Assembly (NCBI GenBank): GCA_025331445.1
Contig: JAIWNE010000023.1
Coordinates: 124,001 to 188,000, forward strand
Length of the DNA: 64,000 nucleotides
Reading direction: 5' to 3'
From: Blakeslea trispora
Taxonomy: Eukaryota > Mucoromycota > Mucoromycetes > Mucorales > Choanephoraceae
In this document: positions 25,978-36,717 of the stretch, piece by piece
How positions within the stretch are numbered: the first letter of the stretch is position 1
How the letters are laid out: each line of letters begins with the position of its first letter
Position numbers and translations under genes: made by a program
The notes under the pieces: generated by a model
The model's database searches: none
Told to the model about the DNA's origin: nothing
Seen by the model: only the letters and a program-made list of their open reading frames with translations

Positions 25978-27526
25978 AGCATTAATCTTTTTGATATGCA
26001 CTTTTGTTTTATAACAAAATCAACAAGAAAAAAAAAAAAGAGCTATTTAACATGGCATCATGTAACTAATTCACATATAACAATCGCAGTAAGAGAAAAC
26101 ATCACCTCTCATTATCGATAAACTTCTTTTTTTATGACAGAAAATGACGCTCTGTGTGCTACCTGATTTTTGGCTAAGTTGTGTTTAGCAATGAAGCATT
26201 GAGTGACATAAATGAAGGCACATTCTGACAATACACAATAGTACCAATAAAAAGTTTAGTTGAGCGTTGAATCTATGATTTCATCATAAACAGGTTCAAA
26301 ATGCAGACAAGTGTACTAGCTGAATGTTCAGGCTGAAGTAAAGGTTAGAGCTAACATAAAATCTGCCAAGCAAAGTACAGAGGAGGGAAGTAAAAAAGTA
26401 AACCAGTTGCTACCGATATCAGACAAATTCATCACTTCTATTGTCCCCTTCGCACCCTCAACAGAATTATTTGCTTATTGACTATGTCGAGTGCCTCTGC
26501 TAAACAAGTTGTTTTGATTGCCTTTATATCTAAGCGCCTTTTCTCGCTTACTATTTTTATGAGTCAAAAACAGTGCAACATCTGACATACATTGCTTTGA
26601 CTCAAACTATTCCTGTTCTTGATTGAACTAGTTGTTGGTTATATAGCATTTTCTCAAAGTCCCATAAGAAGCAATACATGTGTCAACACAATGCCCAAAC
26701 TGGTTCACTAAACTAATATAATATAACCATCACTTTATTGCTTATAAGTCATGACATGATAATGATGGATGTACCACACCAAGTCAGTACAGCTTTAATT
26801 AGATTCAACGATGTATGTATAGACATAACAGTCTCTTCAGCATGAAACAAATTGAAATGCTCAATTAAAGTTTCTAGACACACCGAACAGAATAAAGCTT
26901 TAGCAGCGCTATATGAAAAGAAATAAATTTGAACCACCAAACTAATGCCAGCATATATATAGCCGTTCTAGTGATGATACAGATGGATAGCTCTTTACCT
27001 TCTAATTGAAATCATAGACACTATCTTTTGGTTGTATTGTTTTGCTTTACATTCCGAAAGAACAAGGAAACACAAAAAAAGAAAACGCTCTTTATGCGCA
27101 AGCACCATTTGATACAAAACCAAAAGAAGAAGAAAGCTTTATGTTTTGCGTGAATACATTTGATTCCATTATTTTTGAGTGCACTGTCAAATAAAGACAT
27201 ACTCTACTGTTAAACAACATTTGGCCTTAGAAACATATTAATTATTTACACGATAAAGTATTCATCTGGTCCCTCCATTTGCGCCTATCATAAAGCGCAT
27301 GAAAATTTCTTTAAAGCATGTTTACTGCCCCATGTTGTATATCTGTACGAAAGAATTTAGAATTTATTTGCAATTATATTAAGAACAAAAGGATACCAGC
27401 TCCAGGCTGCATATTAATGATATTAATTGTTATAGAAATAAAAGATGGACAAGATATGGACATTTTTTGAGTGATAGAATGGTATAGTTAACATGCAGAA
27501 GGTTTGATATTTGTTGTGCCAAGCAT
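25978..27526. other. Long AT-rich intergenic region
   Basis: About 1.5 kb with no supported gene, RNA or repeat; short open frames only. The right end is the 3' flank of the acetate transporter gene. Confidence 0.5.
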
Positions 27527-28252
27527 TTAGAAGAAAGGAACCTTGATAAATGTATGTTCAGGAGTGAACAAGAGGGCACACATAACATACCAAGCGGTAA
27601 GTGAGAGTGTGAATGAGACCCAACCACTAGCGAGATTGAATTTGTGAATACCAGATAAGCCTGCGATACCACCAAACAAGAAAGCCAAGAAGACTTGCAA
27701 AAGAACAAGTCTGATAAGGATAGGCTGACGTAAAGTACCAAGCAAGAACAAAAAGGCAGCAATGGCGTAGCCAATCTGTACAAGACCCATACATAGCTCA
27801 ACTGTTTCAAGGCCACCATTAGCCATAGCAAATTCGATGAATCCTGAGCTGGGAATCATCATAATACCGTAAGTCAAGAAGAAACCAGAAAAGGTCAACA
27901 TAGTTGTAGCAGCAAACATGTTGCCTAGAACTATTTCACAAATACCACAGATGAATTGACCCATTGCACCATAACCGAAGGCAACACCAACAGCGACTTG
28001 TGGCAAATTGACGATTAAGCCAGAGTTGTATAAACCGAGAACAAAGGAACAAAGAGCAAATGCACCAAAACCGATTGGAGCAGGTTGGAACGTGGAATGA
28101 CCAGTTGGTAGTAAGGTGTTTACATGCATTTTGGCAGCAGCTTCATTTATAGCTTTCTCAGCATCATAGTTGGAATCACTATGATGACTTGTGGGTACAT
28201 TGATAGCCTCATGATGTTCGATATCAGGCTTTTGGTCGACAGAAGTACGCAT
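27527..28252 (-). CDS. Acetate/succinate-type transporter, GPR1/FUN34/YaaH (AceTr) family
   Basis: Predicted 241-residue plasma-membrane channel/transporter for acetate (Ato/AcpA/SatP family). Single exon. The cytosolic N-terminus (about 60 residues) is followed by the family motif QPAPIGFGAFALCSF, a variant of NPAPLGL, and six hydrophobic segments: about 65-85 (with FVLGLYNSG), GAMGQFICGICE, LTFSGFFLTYGIMM, LVQIGYAIAAFLFL, LIRLVLLQVFLAFLF and WVSFTLSLTAWYVMCALL. I prefer the start at 28252 (MRTSVDQK) over an in-frame ATG 51 nt upstream, because the upstream one lies only about 17 bp from the TATA-like box. No introns, unlike most neighbours. It borders a transposon-rich, gene-poor region. 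Confidence 0.92.
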   Translation of the reverse strand: MRTSVDQKPDIEHHEAINVPTSHHSDSNYDAEKAINEAAAKMHVNTLLPTGHSTFQPAPIGFGAFALCSFVLGLYNSGLIVNLPQVAVGVAFGYGAMGQFICGICEIVLGNMFAATTMLTFSGFFLTYGIMMIPSSGFIEFAMANGGLETVELCMGLVQIGYAIAAFLFLLGTLRQPILIRLVLLQVFLAFLFGGIAGLSGIHKFNLASGWVSFTLSLTAWYVMCALLFTPEHTFIKVPFF

Positions 28253-28320
28253 GTTAATTAAATAGATGAGAGAATAGAAATGATTTTGACAGATAATGAA
28301 CAACGAAAAAAAACCTTCTG

Positions 28321-28328
28321 TATTTATA
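28321..28328 (-). promoter_or_regulatory. TATA-like box of the acetate transporter gene
   Basis: TATAAATA on the minus strand, about 70 nt upstream of the chosen start codon, in a plausible core-promoter position. Confidence 0.5.
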
Positions 28329-28329
28329 T

Positions 28330-29560
28330 GCAGATGTATTTCGCATGGTCACGTTTCTTGATTCTCTTCTGTACCACTTTCATTTCCAAAGAAACCAAAA
28401 AACAAGAGGTGGCACAAATAACTTTCCCCACATTTTTTTCTTGAAATCTTAAAAGAGTTATGCTCAATATAGAAAGACCGAGATTATTTTAGTTTACTAT
28501 TTGATAGCACATACGCAATTTACACTATTCTCTCAGTATGGTCATAGACTATAGCCTACGACTTCATATGTATGATTTGATAAAGAATACTCTGTCTGTT
28601 TCTTCACTGATACTCATTTCATTTAAGTTTGTATAGCCATGGACTCTTGGAAAAGAAAAAAAAGAGGTGAGAGAAAACCTAAAATCCTTATTTGGATTCA
28701 TCCAATGATGACACTTATTATTGGGTAGATAACTTTTCCCATGGTTATATTATTTCGATATTAAACTAGAAAAATCAACCTGAATAGGCAAAAAAAAAAG
28801 GACCTCTAGAGGTTTCAGTTTTCTGTCTTTTGATACTTTTATAGTTATTATTCTGTTTGCATTTTATGAAAGAAAAAGGATAATAATACTCTTTTGCGGA
28901 ACCGGCTTTTTGATATTGTTTCCCGAGAATTCAGTGCTAAATCAGGAAGTCGAAGGATAAGCCAGTTCATAAAAGCGGATATTAGATTCCAAGTCCTTTC
29001 TACACACAATAGCCTGGCTCTATTTATTGTTTGTAATCATAAATCCCACGAGTAAAGAATGAGTTGAGAAAATAAAACAATTTGGCGTCTCATTATGCTG
29101 TCTGAATAAATCTTTAGATGTTGATCCACTAGAAGAAATAAAGAATAGACATTCATTTGGACATGCTTTTCTTTTTTTTTTACAGAGGCAATGCCATCAG
29201 AGAGAAAGCACATATTTCCCATATCTAAAAGTCAAGGTTTTTACAGGAAACATCTTGCTGGACAAATTGAAAGGCTCTTTGACTTTACCATTGAAGAAGG
29301 TTTCACTACCAAAAGCTACAGCTTTAATCACTGAGGATTGATCTTTGTACTGCTTAGAACTATGTATAACAATGATCCGCAGTAATGAGTTCTGAGACCT
29401 TACAACTTTGTTCAAAGTTAATTGAGAAGCATTCTAAATATATTTATTGATTGTGTCAAAAAGAATATTAGTGCTGTTGAAGCCAAAACATTTTAAAAAA
29501 CTTGAAGGCTCAGAAATCTCTATTTCTACCATTTACGAATATTCAGTACATAAACATGAC
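28330..29560. other. Intergenic, promoter side of transporter gene and AT-rich DNA
   Basis: About 1.2 kb with no supported gene. A 72-codon open frame (29197-29415, -) is not recognisable and has no splice or start support. Confidence 0.45.
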
Positions 29561-29579
29561 ATGATTCGAAAGCAAAAAA

Positions 29580-30300
29580 CTCGAAAAGATGTCAGCAACA
29601 AGAAATCCTGACAGAGCAATAGCAACAGTTGAGCAATACAAGGGTGGATACAGCCATAAATTTCTTTAAGAAATGTGTTTTCATTGATGAAGCAGGCTTC
29701 AACTTACACACTTAGAGAAATCATGACTTATCGCACCTGCAAAAAGCAGTGTACCAACTGGAAATGAGACTACATTTGCAATCCTAAATGCAATTTCACT
29801 AGCAGTTATCATGAACTTTGGAGTTAGAGACCTAGAACCAGATTTCTGTAAGGAAAGGCAGATGGCAAGAACAAAGTACTTTTTAATTTATCTAGCCAAT
29901 AGAATGAACACATTAGATAAAGGGCGAGTATATCTCTATGAGAAATGGACACACTTATAAGCCAAAGACGATCAGGGGGTTAATTGAAGAACAAAGCCAT
30001 AACTGCATACATTCACCATCATGTTCTCCCTTCTGAATCCAATTGAGAAATTTCGATCAAAATAAAAGCCATGCACAACAATTTGGTTTGAAGGGAAAAG
30101 AAAGGACATTAGTTCAGTGCATTACAATAGAAAGATGCAAGCGTTTGCGTATCTTGTGAGGCGATTAGAGTCTTCAAAGAGTGAAAGCATAAGCATGATT
30201 TTCTGGCTCTCTTTGTTCATCCTATCCAAACGTTATTGCAGGATGTTTCTCGAAAGCTGAAGCTTTAGTCAAAAAAAAATCTTGACTGTCTACATTGAAA
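29580..30300 (+). pseudogene. Decayed IS630/Tc1-type (DDE) transposase
   Basis: The conserved catalytic landmarks can be read in order on the plus strand across broken frames. FIDEAGFNLHT (near 29680, first Asp) comes first; a YLANRMNTLDKG-like helix (near 29895) follows; then LNPIEKF (near 30035, final Glu), matching the NPIEEFWSK motif of this family. At least five stops or frameshifts occur between them. The likely C-terminus is near 30225-30270. No clear terminal repeats were found. It is a dead copy of a DDE_3 superfamily element of a different lineage from the 57-kb element. Confidence 0.65.
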
Positions 30301-31440
30301 AAGGCAGCCAAACAATCGACAAGATTCCACTGCAAAGACTGAGTTAATCATCGAGAGCGTTTCTAATAAAAAAAAATGAAAGAAGATAAAAGAGCTTGCA
30401 ACTCTTTACTGCTTTTGCCCTCAGGAATACTAATACTTTGCAAAAGCAAGAAGACTTGTTACACCACTCAACCATCATTCCTCCAAGCAATAGAAGTAAC
30501 TGAGAAAAACATCTGTCTTACCTGAAAACCAAAAGTAAGTAAACTTTTCTTCCTCAACACTTTTGTTGTTACTAGTTGTGACCAAGTTGCTTCTTGTTGT
30601 CATGAATGAGGTTAAAGTTCTTTCTCAGCTTTTGGTTGAACTTGTGTGTAATGATTATATAAGAATAAGACTCCATCTATCATACTCCCCAATGAAAAAT
30701 GATGAACTCAACCTAAAATATGAACCTCTCTAGAAAATGTAATGCTTCTTCTTATCACTTGTCATATCCATCTTTTTTTTTTGTGATACTTAAACATTTT
30801 CTAGGCAACAGATACATTTGAGAGAAAATGGAATGACAACAATCTGCGATTTGTCTCAGAAAGTCAGCTAATTCCAACAGGTACATCTACAAAAAAAAAA
30901 AAAAAAAAAAAGTGAATACATGCAAAGGATTGCCGAAGGGAAAATCGCCTTATATAGGTTTAATGGGAAAAAAAGACGTGAGAGAAATCCTAGACAAATC
31001 TAGATGAAAGAAATCGATAACCAGATTAAGAAAAGAGCAGAAAGCAGAGAGCCATTCAGCCATTCCATCTCAGCAGCTATGACCACCAAATGACTTTAAG
31101 TGTTGTGAGGATTTTAGCAGTGTGATGGCTGGATTGTAAAGTACATTCAAGCAAAAATAAAAAAAAAAAAGGTCAATATTTCATGCATAGTCCAATGTCG
31201 CTATCAGCGTTTGTTATTCTCGGTCTGAACATTAGGATGATAACCCATTGCTTATTATTTGAATCAGTATTGATGCAAACGAACTTGAATCCCACATGTT
31301 TGACCATGGTTTGAACAGTCAATGCACATCCTTGATGACTGCATCAACAACCAATTGCTGATTTATGAGCCTTGAAGACACCTGTATCAAAGTAGGCAAA
31401 GAAAAAAAAAAGAGAGAAAGATTTACTCATCATTAAAACC
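30301..31440. other. Repeat-region filler without genes
   Basis: AT-rich, with a 22-nt A run near 30891-30911 and no supported coding segment. It probably contains further decayed transposon sequence that I cannot classify. Confidence 0.4.
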
Positions 31441-31789
31441 TCTTTTCTCAGGATTGAGTTGTAGACTAAGCAAACATATTTGAACGTGCGTCTAAGTAGA
31501 CTATACAGTAAGTCTCTCTCATACCATTTTAGATCAAATTTCCACTTTTAAGAGACGTTTGTTGTTTTTCTTGATTTTAGTCTTACTCTCCAATCTCTCT
31601 TTTGACTTTTGCATCTATTTTTTTTTTTTTTTTTGCTTATTCAATTTAGCTTCTTTGGTTTAAATATAGTTATTGAAACTTGTATTCGCATTTTACTTTT
31701 CATTTTCTTATCAACTTGGATATCAGTTAGTAGGACTCCATTTGACTTGGGATGATTTACTAATTTCTCATGTTGATACATAATCAATC

Positions 31790-32121
31790 ATTAGCCTAGA
31801 ATAGTATATAAAGACTCACATTTTGACTTCAAGTACCTCGCCTTGTGCTTATTTGACTTTAGTTGCGTTTAACTAAAACATCTTAATTGTCTCTATATTT
31901 CTGGAGCATACTTTAAGAGATCTCTTGAACTACTTTGTTTTTTTTTACTTTTTTGATTTTATCATCTTATCTCAAGCATAAAATTTCTTTTGCTTTTCAC
32001 ACAGTTGGATAACTTAAGACCTAGTACGCATTGCATATCATTGTTCCTTCTTGTCTCATTTCTCAAATAAACAAATTTGTTCAAGTTGTAGGCAAAACCT
32101 GACTTTGACTTGGAACAATAG
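31790..32121 (+). repeat. LTR-like repeat copy A (degenerate)
   Basis: Begins near an AGTATATAAA box (31803-31812) and ends at AACAATAG (32114-32121). The distance between the two (about 310 bp) is almost the same in copy C. An internal GGATAACTTAAGACCT word matches GGACGACTTAAAACCT in copy C. Order and spacing of several words are shared, but the copies are strongly diverged. Confidence 0.5.
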
Positions 32122-32399
32122 TGCTACTAATAATAATTTAGCACTTCATGATTATATGCTTGAGTATTTCTCTCCTTCTTTACTTCTTTTATTTTTATTG
32201 CACTTCATACTATCTATCATTTTTTATTCTATATACTTTTAAACTGTCTCTCATCAATCTCACTTCAATCTTGTTTAGCACCCACATTTACATCTGTTAA
32301 TTCAACAAATCAAATTTATTATAACATTTTATCTTACTAAAAACTTTTCAATCTTCCTCAACATTATTTGTATTTCACCGTTATTATATTATTCAATTG

Positions 32400-32779
32400 T
32401 TTAGCAACACCGTCAGACAAGTAAATTAATTTCAATCCTTCTTGGATAGGACTGTCATCATTAGGATGAACAGATACAAACATCAATAAGTTTTGTTAAG
32501 TAAACAAGAAGCTCTTTTCTCCCTTTAACTTTACTATATACTTTGACATTAACTTTGCCGCTTAGACAGGCTCTCTATTACTGAGACTTCCCCTGATTAA
32601 TTGCTACTATGCTTAATCATTGTATCATTTGTACATTTCATTTAACTTTTATCTTTTCTTAAGGCTTGTTACCTAAGCAATGCGGTGCTCATTACATTAC
32701 AATTGCTCCTCCCTTTGGTTCCATTGTATCATCGACTCTGATTTGTTGCCGACGAAATACTACTTGCGTCCTGTAACAA
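32400..32779 (+). repeat. LTR-like repeat copy B (degenerate)
   Basis: Contains GGTGCTCATTAC (32684-32695) and ends with GTCCTGTAACAA (32768-32779). Both words recur in copy C at nearly the same spacing (84 versus 87 bp). The upstream part is less well conserved and lacks the TATATAAA box. Confidence 0.5.
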
Positions 32780-32974
32780 CTCTGCAACTCCTATTTGGTA
32801 TTTACCTCATTTGACAGCTCCTCTTGATCTCTTCTTACACAACAACTTTATTAGAATCCTTCTATAACTTTTCAGATCATGATAAATAGAACTTTTAGAC
32901 ATGTATTAATAATCCATACATGATGACTTATTAACTAGACTGTTTAAATTATCAGTTTACAAGTCCAACATGAC

Positions 32975-33302
32975 TTCTTTTAGAATAGTATATAAACTCT
33001 TTCATCTTCTCTTATTAATAAACTCAACTATCAATTCTCTTACTTACTTTACGCTTGGTTGTACTTTGACATATTTACTACCTAATTCTACATATTGTTA
33101 TTAGTTCCCCTGACACTTATTACAGATCATTGTATTTATATATTACATCTCTTTTCTCTCTCTACTTCATCTATATCTCTAGTCGGACGACTTAAAACCT
33201 GGTGCTCATTACTTATAACCTTGCTGCCTGATTGCTCTGTTATATCTATTTGTTCTCTTTCTCAAGTCACTGCAAAAACCATCCTTTGTCCTGTAACAAT
33301 AG
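32975..33302 (+). repeat. LTR-like repeat copy C (degenerate), next to tRNA
   Basis: AGTATATAAA at 32987-32996, GGTGCTCATTAC at 33201-33212, GTCCTGTAACAA at 33288-33299 and AACAATAG ending at 33302. The end lies about 70 bp from the 3' end of the tRNA-Ser gene. No retrotransposon open frame survives in the window, so these would be solo LTRs if the interpretation is right. Confidence 0.5.
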
Positions 33303-33370
33303 ACTAAGCTAAAATTATTTGAAAAAGATGCTACATGCACTACATCAGTATAGTAAAAGAAAAAAGAAAG

Positions 33371-33452
33371 CGTCGCCTGCAGGATTCGAACCTGCGCGCT
33401 CAAAGAGCACTGGCTTAGCAGGCCAGCTCGTTAACCACTCCGACAAAGCGAC
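33371..33452 (-). tRNA. tRNA-Ser (anticodon GCU)
   Basis: An 82-nt class II tRNA. The acceptor stem GTCGCTT pairs with AGGCGAC, followed by discriminator G. The anticodon stem CTGGC/GCCAG encloses loop CTGCTAA, giving anticodon GCT (reads AGC/AGU). A long variable arm (GCTCTTTGAGC) marks it as serine type, and the T arm contains GGTTCGAATCC. There is no intron. A T-rich run expected for Pol III termination is found a few bases downstream on the minus strand. Confidence 0.96.
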
Positions 33453-33514
33453 TGTATTGACGGCAAAAATTGCATGTAATATAAGTCCTTATTTAAAATT
33501 ACGTGACTTTGCCG

Positions 33515-33576
33515 GACAGTTTAAAATCCGAGCCGCTTATTTTATCTTCGAGCCGGATTTTAGTCCACTTGTCTGC
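33515..33576. repeat. Short inverted repeat beside the tRNA gene
   Basis: The left arm is centred on TAAAATCCGAGCC (about 33522-33534) and the right arm on GAGCCGGATTTTA (about 33549-33561). Arms extend imperfectly to GACAGT/CTTGTC. It lies 60-120 bp upstream of the tRNA 5' end. Could be a small non-autonomous element or a terminator-like palindrome; function unknown. Confidence 0.5.
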
Positions 33577-34050
33577 TATTCTTTGCTTAACATTGTGAAT
33601 AATAGCCTTAGCTACATTATATGAGCTTTCTTTTTTTTTAAAGTGAACTCACTAATCAGTTTTTGTTCAAATCAAATAGTATATTGGTACTTGACAATAG
33701 AGTTTTCATATAGGTTTGAGAAAGATTTCTATTATGTGTGATTAATGAATCCCTATTTCCATTTAACTTGCTGTTGTATCAGAATATGTCTGATAAACAT
33801 CCTTTTATCATGATAATTTATATATTGATACAATACATTACTTTCTTCATATTTTATTTAGTAAGAGATAATATATGAATCATAGATGATTGTTAAATTG
33901 AATAGTACGAATGGATACTATCTCTTTCTTTGATTTTACAGTTGTAAAGAAAACATTATCTTTGATTGTATCTTTTCTTTCTCTTGTTGTTTCTGTAGCT
34001 ATTAGAATCAAGTTAGTCTATAGACTTGATAAGGGAAAGAATAGACTTAT
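33577..34050. other. AT-rich 3' flank of the BRCT gene
   Basis: About 470 bp of very AT-rich sequence with no supported gene. Confidence 0.4.
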
Positions 34051-34608
34051 TTACATTGACTTTCGTCCTTTATGAGAGAAATACGACTGACGCTCTTTGT
34101 ATATCATTCTGTGGTCATCCATGTGTTTACTATGATTGGCTTGATGAGCTTCTGCCAATTGACTCCAGGTCACTTGGTTCGGAAGAGGAAGCATAGCATT
34201 TGAAGCCATTCTTGCTCGTTCTTTTGATATATCCATGATATAAGGTGTTGGGTCCAATAATATCTCATGAAGAGCAAGACTTGAGATTGCATGTTAGTCC
34301 CTTTCTCTCTCTCTCTCTCTTTTATTGTCTTTTAATACCTTTCTGTTAACCAATCCATATGAACTACAGGACATGTTGCCTAACAATCATCAAACTTATT
34401 TATTGTCCCATAGTGATAGTTTATGCTTTACCTTTGGAGTATTTCTTACAATGCGTGAACGACTCTTTAATTCAGTCACAATGTAATCTGCATGAATATA
34501 AGATTTTACAAGGCTAAATGCCTCTTTTTTAAGTTGCATTATCTCTGCAACACTTTCAACCTTTTCAATAGAAAGCTTTGATTCCAATAAAAAGATCTTG
34601 ATTGTCAT
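34051..34608 (-). CDS. Small BRCT-domain protein (Pol X/POL4-like BRCT)
   Basis: Three exons (34608-34432, 34379-34339, 34279-34051) join in frame to a 148-residue protein. Residues about 1-80 form a BRCT-like phosphopeptide/protein-binding domain. The pattern IKIFLLESKL, SYIHADYIVTELKSRSRI and PVVHMDWLTES, with the hallmark Trp, resembles the BRCT of DNA polymerase X enzymes (POL4/Pol lambda-mu). The 41-nt middle exon supplies the VVHMDW core, which supports the model. The rest is polar. No polymerase domain follows within the AT-rich 3' flank, so it is either a BRCT-only adaptor or a truncated POL4. Upstream in-frame ATGs exist (34695). It is divergent from ALG6, with 171 bp between starts. 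Confidence 0.65.
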
Positions 34609-34779
34609 GTATTTGGATACAAGAGAAAAAAAAGAAGAGAAAATAGCAAGACGAGAACTATAGAGATAGACATGATAGAAACAGGCTTTCATCATCGGAC
34701 TTGTACATTTTTAATATGTGGTCAATAAAAAAAAAGAAGGTAAAACAAGTTACACTCTTCTGTTTTTTTTTTTTAATTA

Positions 34780-36664
34780 ATGACAAAGGACACCACACCA
34801 GCCTTATTTGTTCATAGTCCTGTTCGAGCAGCACTACAGAGACTTGTACAGAACCAAACACTATGGACTGCACCCATAGTGGCCATTCTGTTTGCTTCAC
34901 TTGTTCGTTGGATGATCACACTGTATCCTTATTCAGGTACGCCACTTCTCCCTCATGTCATTCCCCTCTCTCTCTTTAATCATCAGAATCAACTTTACAT
35001 ACTAGGATACAACACACCTCCTATGTATGGTGATTATGAAGCACAGCGTCATTGGATGGAGATCACTATTCATCTGCCTACATCTAAATGGTATCGATAT
35101 GACACACAATGGTGGGGACTGGATTATCCACCTTTGACAGCTTATCACAGTTGGTTATGTGGTATTATGTAAGGGGATATTTTATTTTAACAACAAAAAA
35201 AAAAGAGTGTACTTATCCAATAGCTTATGAAGTGGATCAGCTATCAACGCGTCTTGGTTTGCATTAGATACTTCACGAGGAATTGAAAGTACGACAAGTA
35301 AGCTTTTTATGCGATCCACCGTCATTGCCTCAGAGGGTCTGGTTTACATTCCTGCTGTCTTGGTGTTTTGTCAGATTATGTATGGATCCAATGGATACTT
35401 TAAGAAACATATGGCTGCTGTTCTTATCTTGATGCAACCAGCATTGATCATGATTGACCATGCTCATTTTCAGTAAGTAAAGACCATGATGGGCTTGTTG
35501 GCTTATTGATGAATTTTTTTTTGTGTGTAGATTTAACTCTGTGATGCTTGGATTTACTTTATGGGCTATCAACTGCTTCTTGACCAAACATTTCGTCTTG
35601 GGAGCCTTCTGTTTTTGCCTTGCATTAGGATTTAAGCAAATGGCCTTATTTTATTCACCTGCTGTATTTGCCTTTCTTTTAGGAAGATGCTTTACTGAGC
35701 CTAAAGGGTATGTTGTCTATCTTGGGAAGAATTGGGTCGGATCCTGTATTCACACATATCTATAAAAAAAAAAAGTGCGCTTTTGTTTGTCAAACTAGGT
35801 CTTACTGTGGTGGCCACATGGGTTGCTTTACTCTTACCTTGGATATCGTCATTAGAGGATCTTCAACACGTCTTTATGCGTGTCTTTCCAGTAGCTCGTG
35901 GGCTCTATGAAGATAAGGTAGCCAATGTATGGTGTGCTATAAACATTGTCATTAAGCTGAGACAGAGAATGAGCATTGAAGCCACTGTTCGGTTAAGGTA
36001 ATCAGAATACTATATATAAAAAAGGGAAATAAATGGACTGACCATTCAAGTTAGTTTGCTAGCTACACTTGCAGCTGTGATTCCTGTTTCAGTGCATTTA
36101 GGGATTGCACCTTCTAGAAGAAGGTTTTTGTATGCCATGGTGAATTCTTCACTTGGTTTCTTTTTGTTTGCTTTTCAAGTGCATGAGAAATCCATTTTAC
36201 TACCATTACTACCTGCTACTCTCCTCATTCTAGAAGAACCAGTGGCTGCTTCTGTTTTCATCAGTACAGCCATGTTTAGCATGTTTCCCTTATTGAAGCG
36301 TGAGGCGTTGGTGTATCCTTATGGTGTGATGAGTGTGATGTGGTATTGGTTAGTGGGTGGATATGGACCTGATATTGGATGGGTCACTCAATTGAGTACG
36401 ATGGTAAAAAAAGATACAAATCTAATCTAATCTAAATGTATTATCTAACTTATTTGGTAGGGTATTCATGCCTTATTCGCTTGCTGGCATCTAGCAGAGG
36501 CCTCAATCAATCCACCAGCCCATTTACCAGACCTGTTTACAGTGATCAATGTGATGATCAGTTGTGCCATCTTTTCTTTACTATTCGCTTATTATACCTA
36601 TCGTCAATTCACCGTAACACCCTATATCTCTTCCCCTTCACTACAAAAACAAAAGAAACAATAA
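34780..36664 (+). CDS. ALG6: Dolichyl-P-Glc:Man9GlcNAc2-PP-dolichol alpha-1,3-glucosyltransferase ALG6
   Basis: ER enzyme that adds the first glucose to the lipid-linked oligosaccharide for N-glycosylation. Seven exons (34780-34936, 35006-35168, 35233-35472, 35531-35707, 35776-35997, 36055-36403, 36461-36664) close in frame to 503 residues. Key motifs: luminal MYGDYEAQRHWMEIT with the catalytic-type acidic residues, and YDTQWWGLDYPPLTAYHSW, which separates ALG6 from ALG8. About 11 hydrophobic membrane segments follow (for example LVYIPAVLVFCQI, VMLGFTLWAINCF, LTVVATWVALLLPW). The HEKSILLPLLPATLL loop is conserved. Exon 3 and exon 5 acceptors were chosen to keep GSAINASWFALDTSRG and ALLFVKLGLTVV. 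The assignment is secure. Confidence 0.94.
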
Positions 36665-36717
36665 ATTCAACCACCGTTTTTTTTTTTTTATATATTCTCT
36701 CTCTCTTTTTTATTATT

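Noticed and set aside
33319..33624. 101-codon plus-strand open frame
   Set aside because: It runs through the tRNA-Ser gene in antisense; the tRNA fully explains the conserved part.
34658..34900. Minus-strand frame across the ALG6 start
   Set aside because: Shadow of ALG6 exon 1; I could not join it to the BRCT exons with acceptable splice signals.
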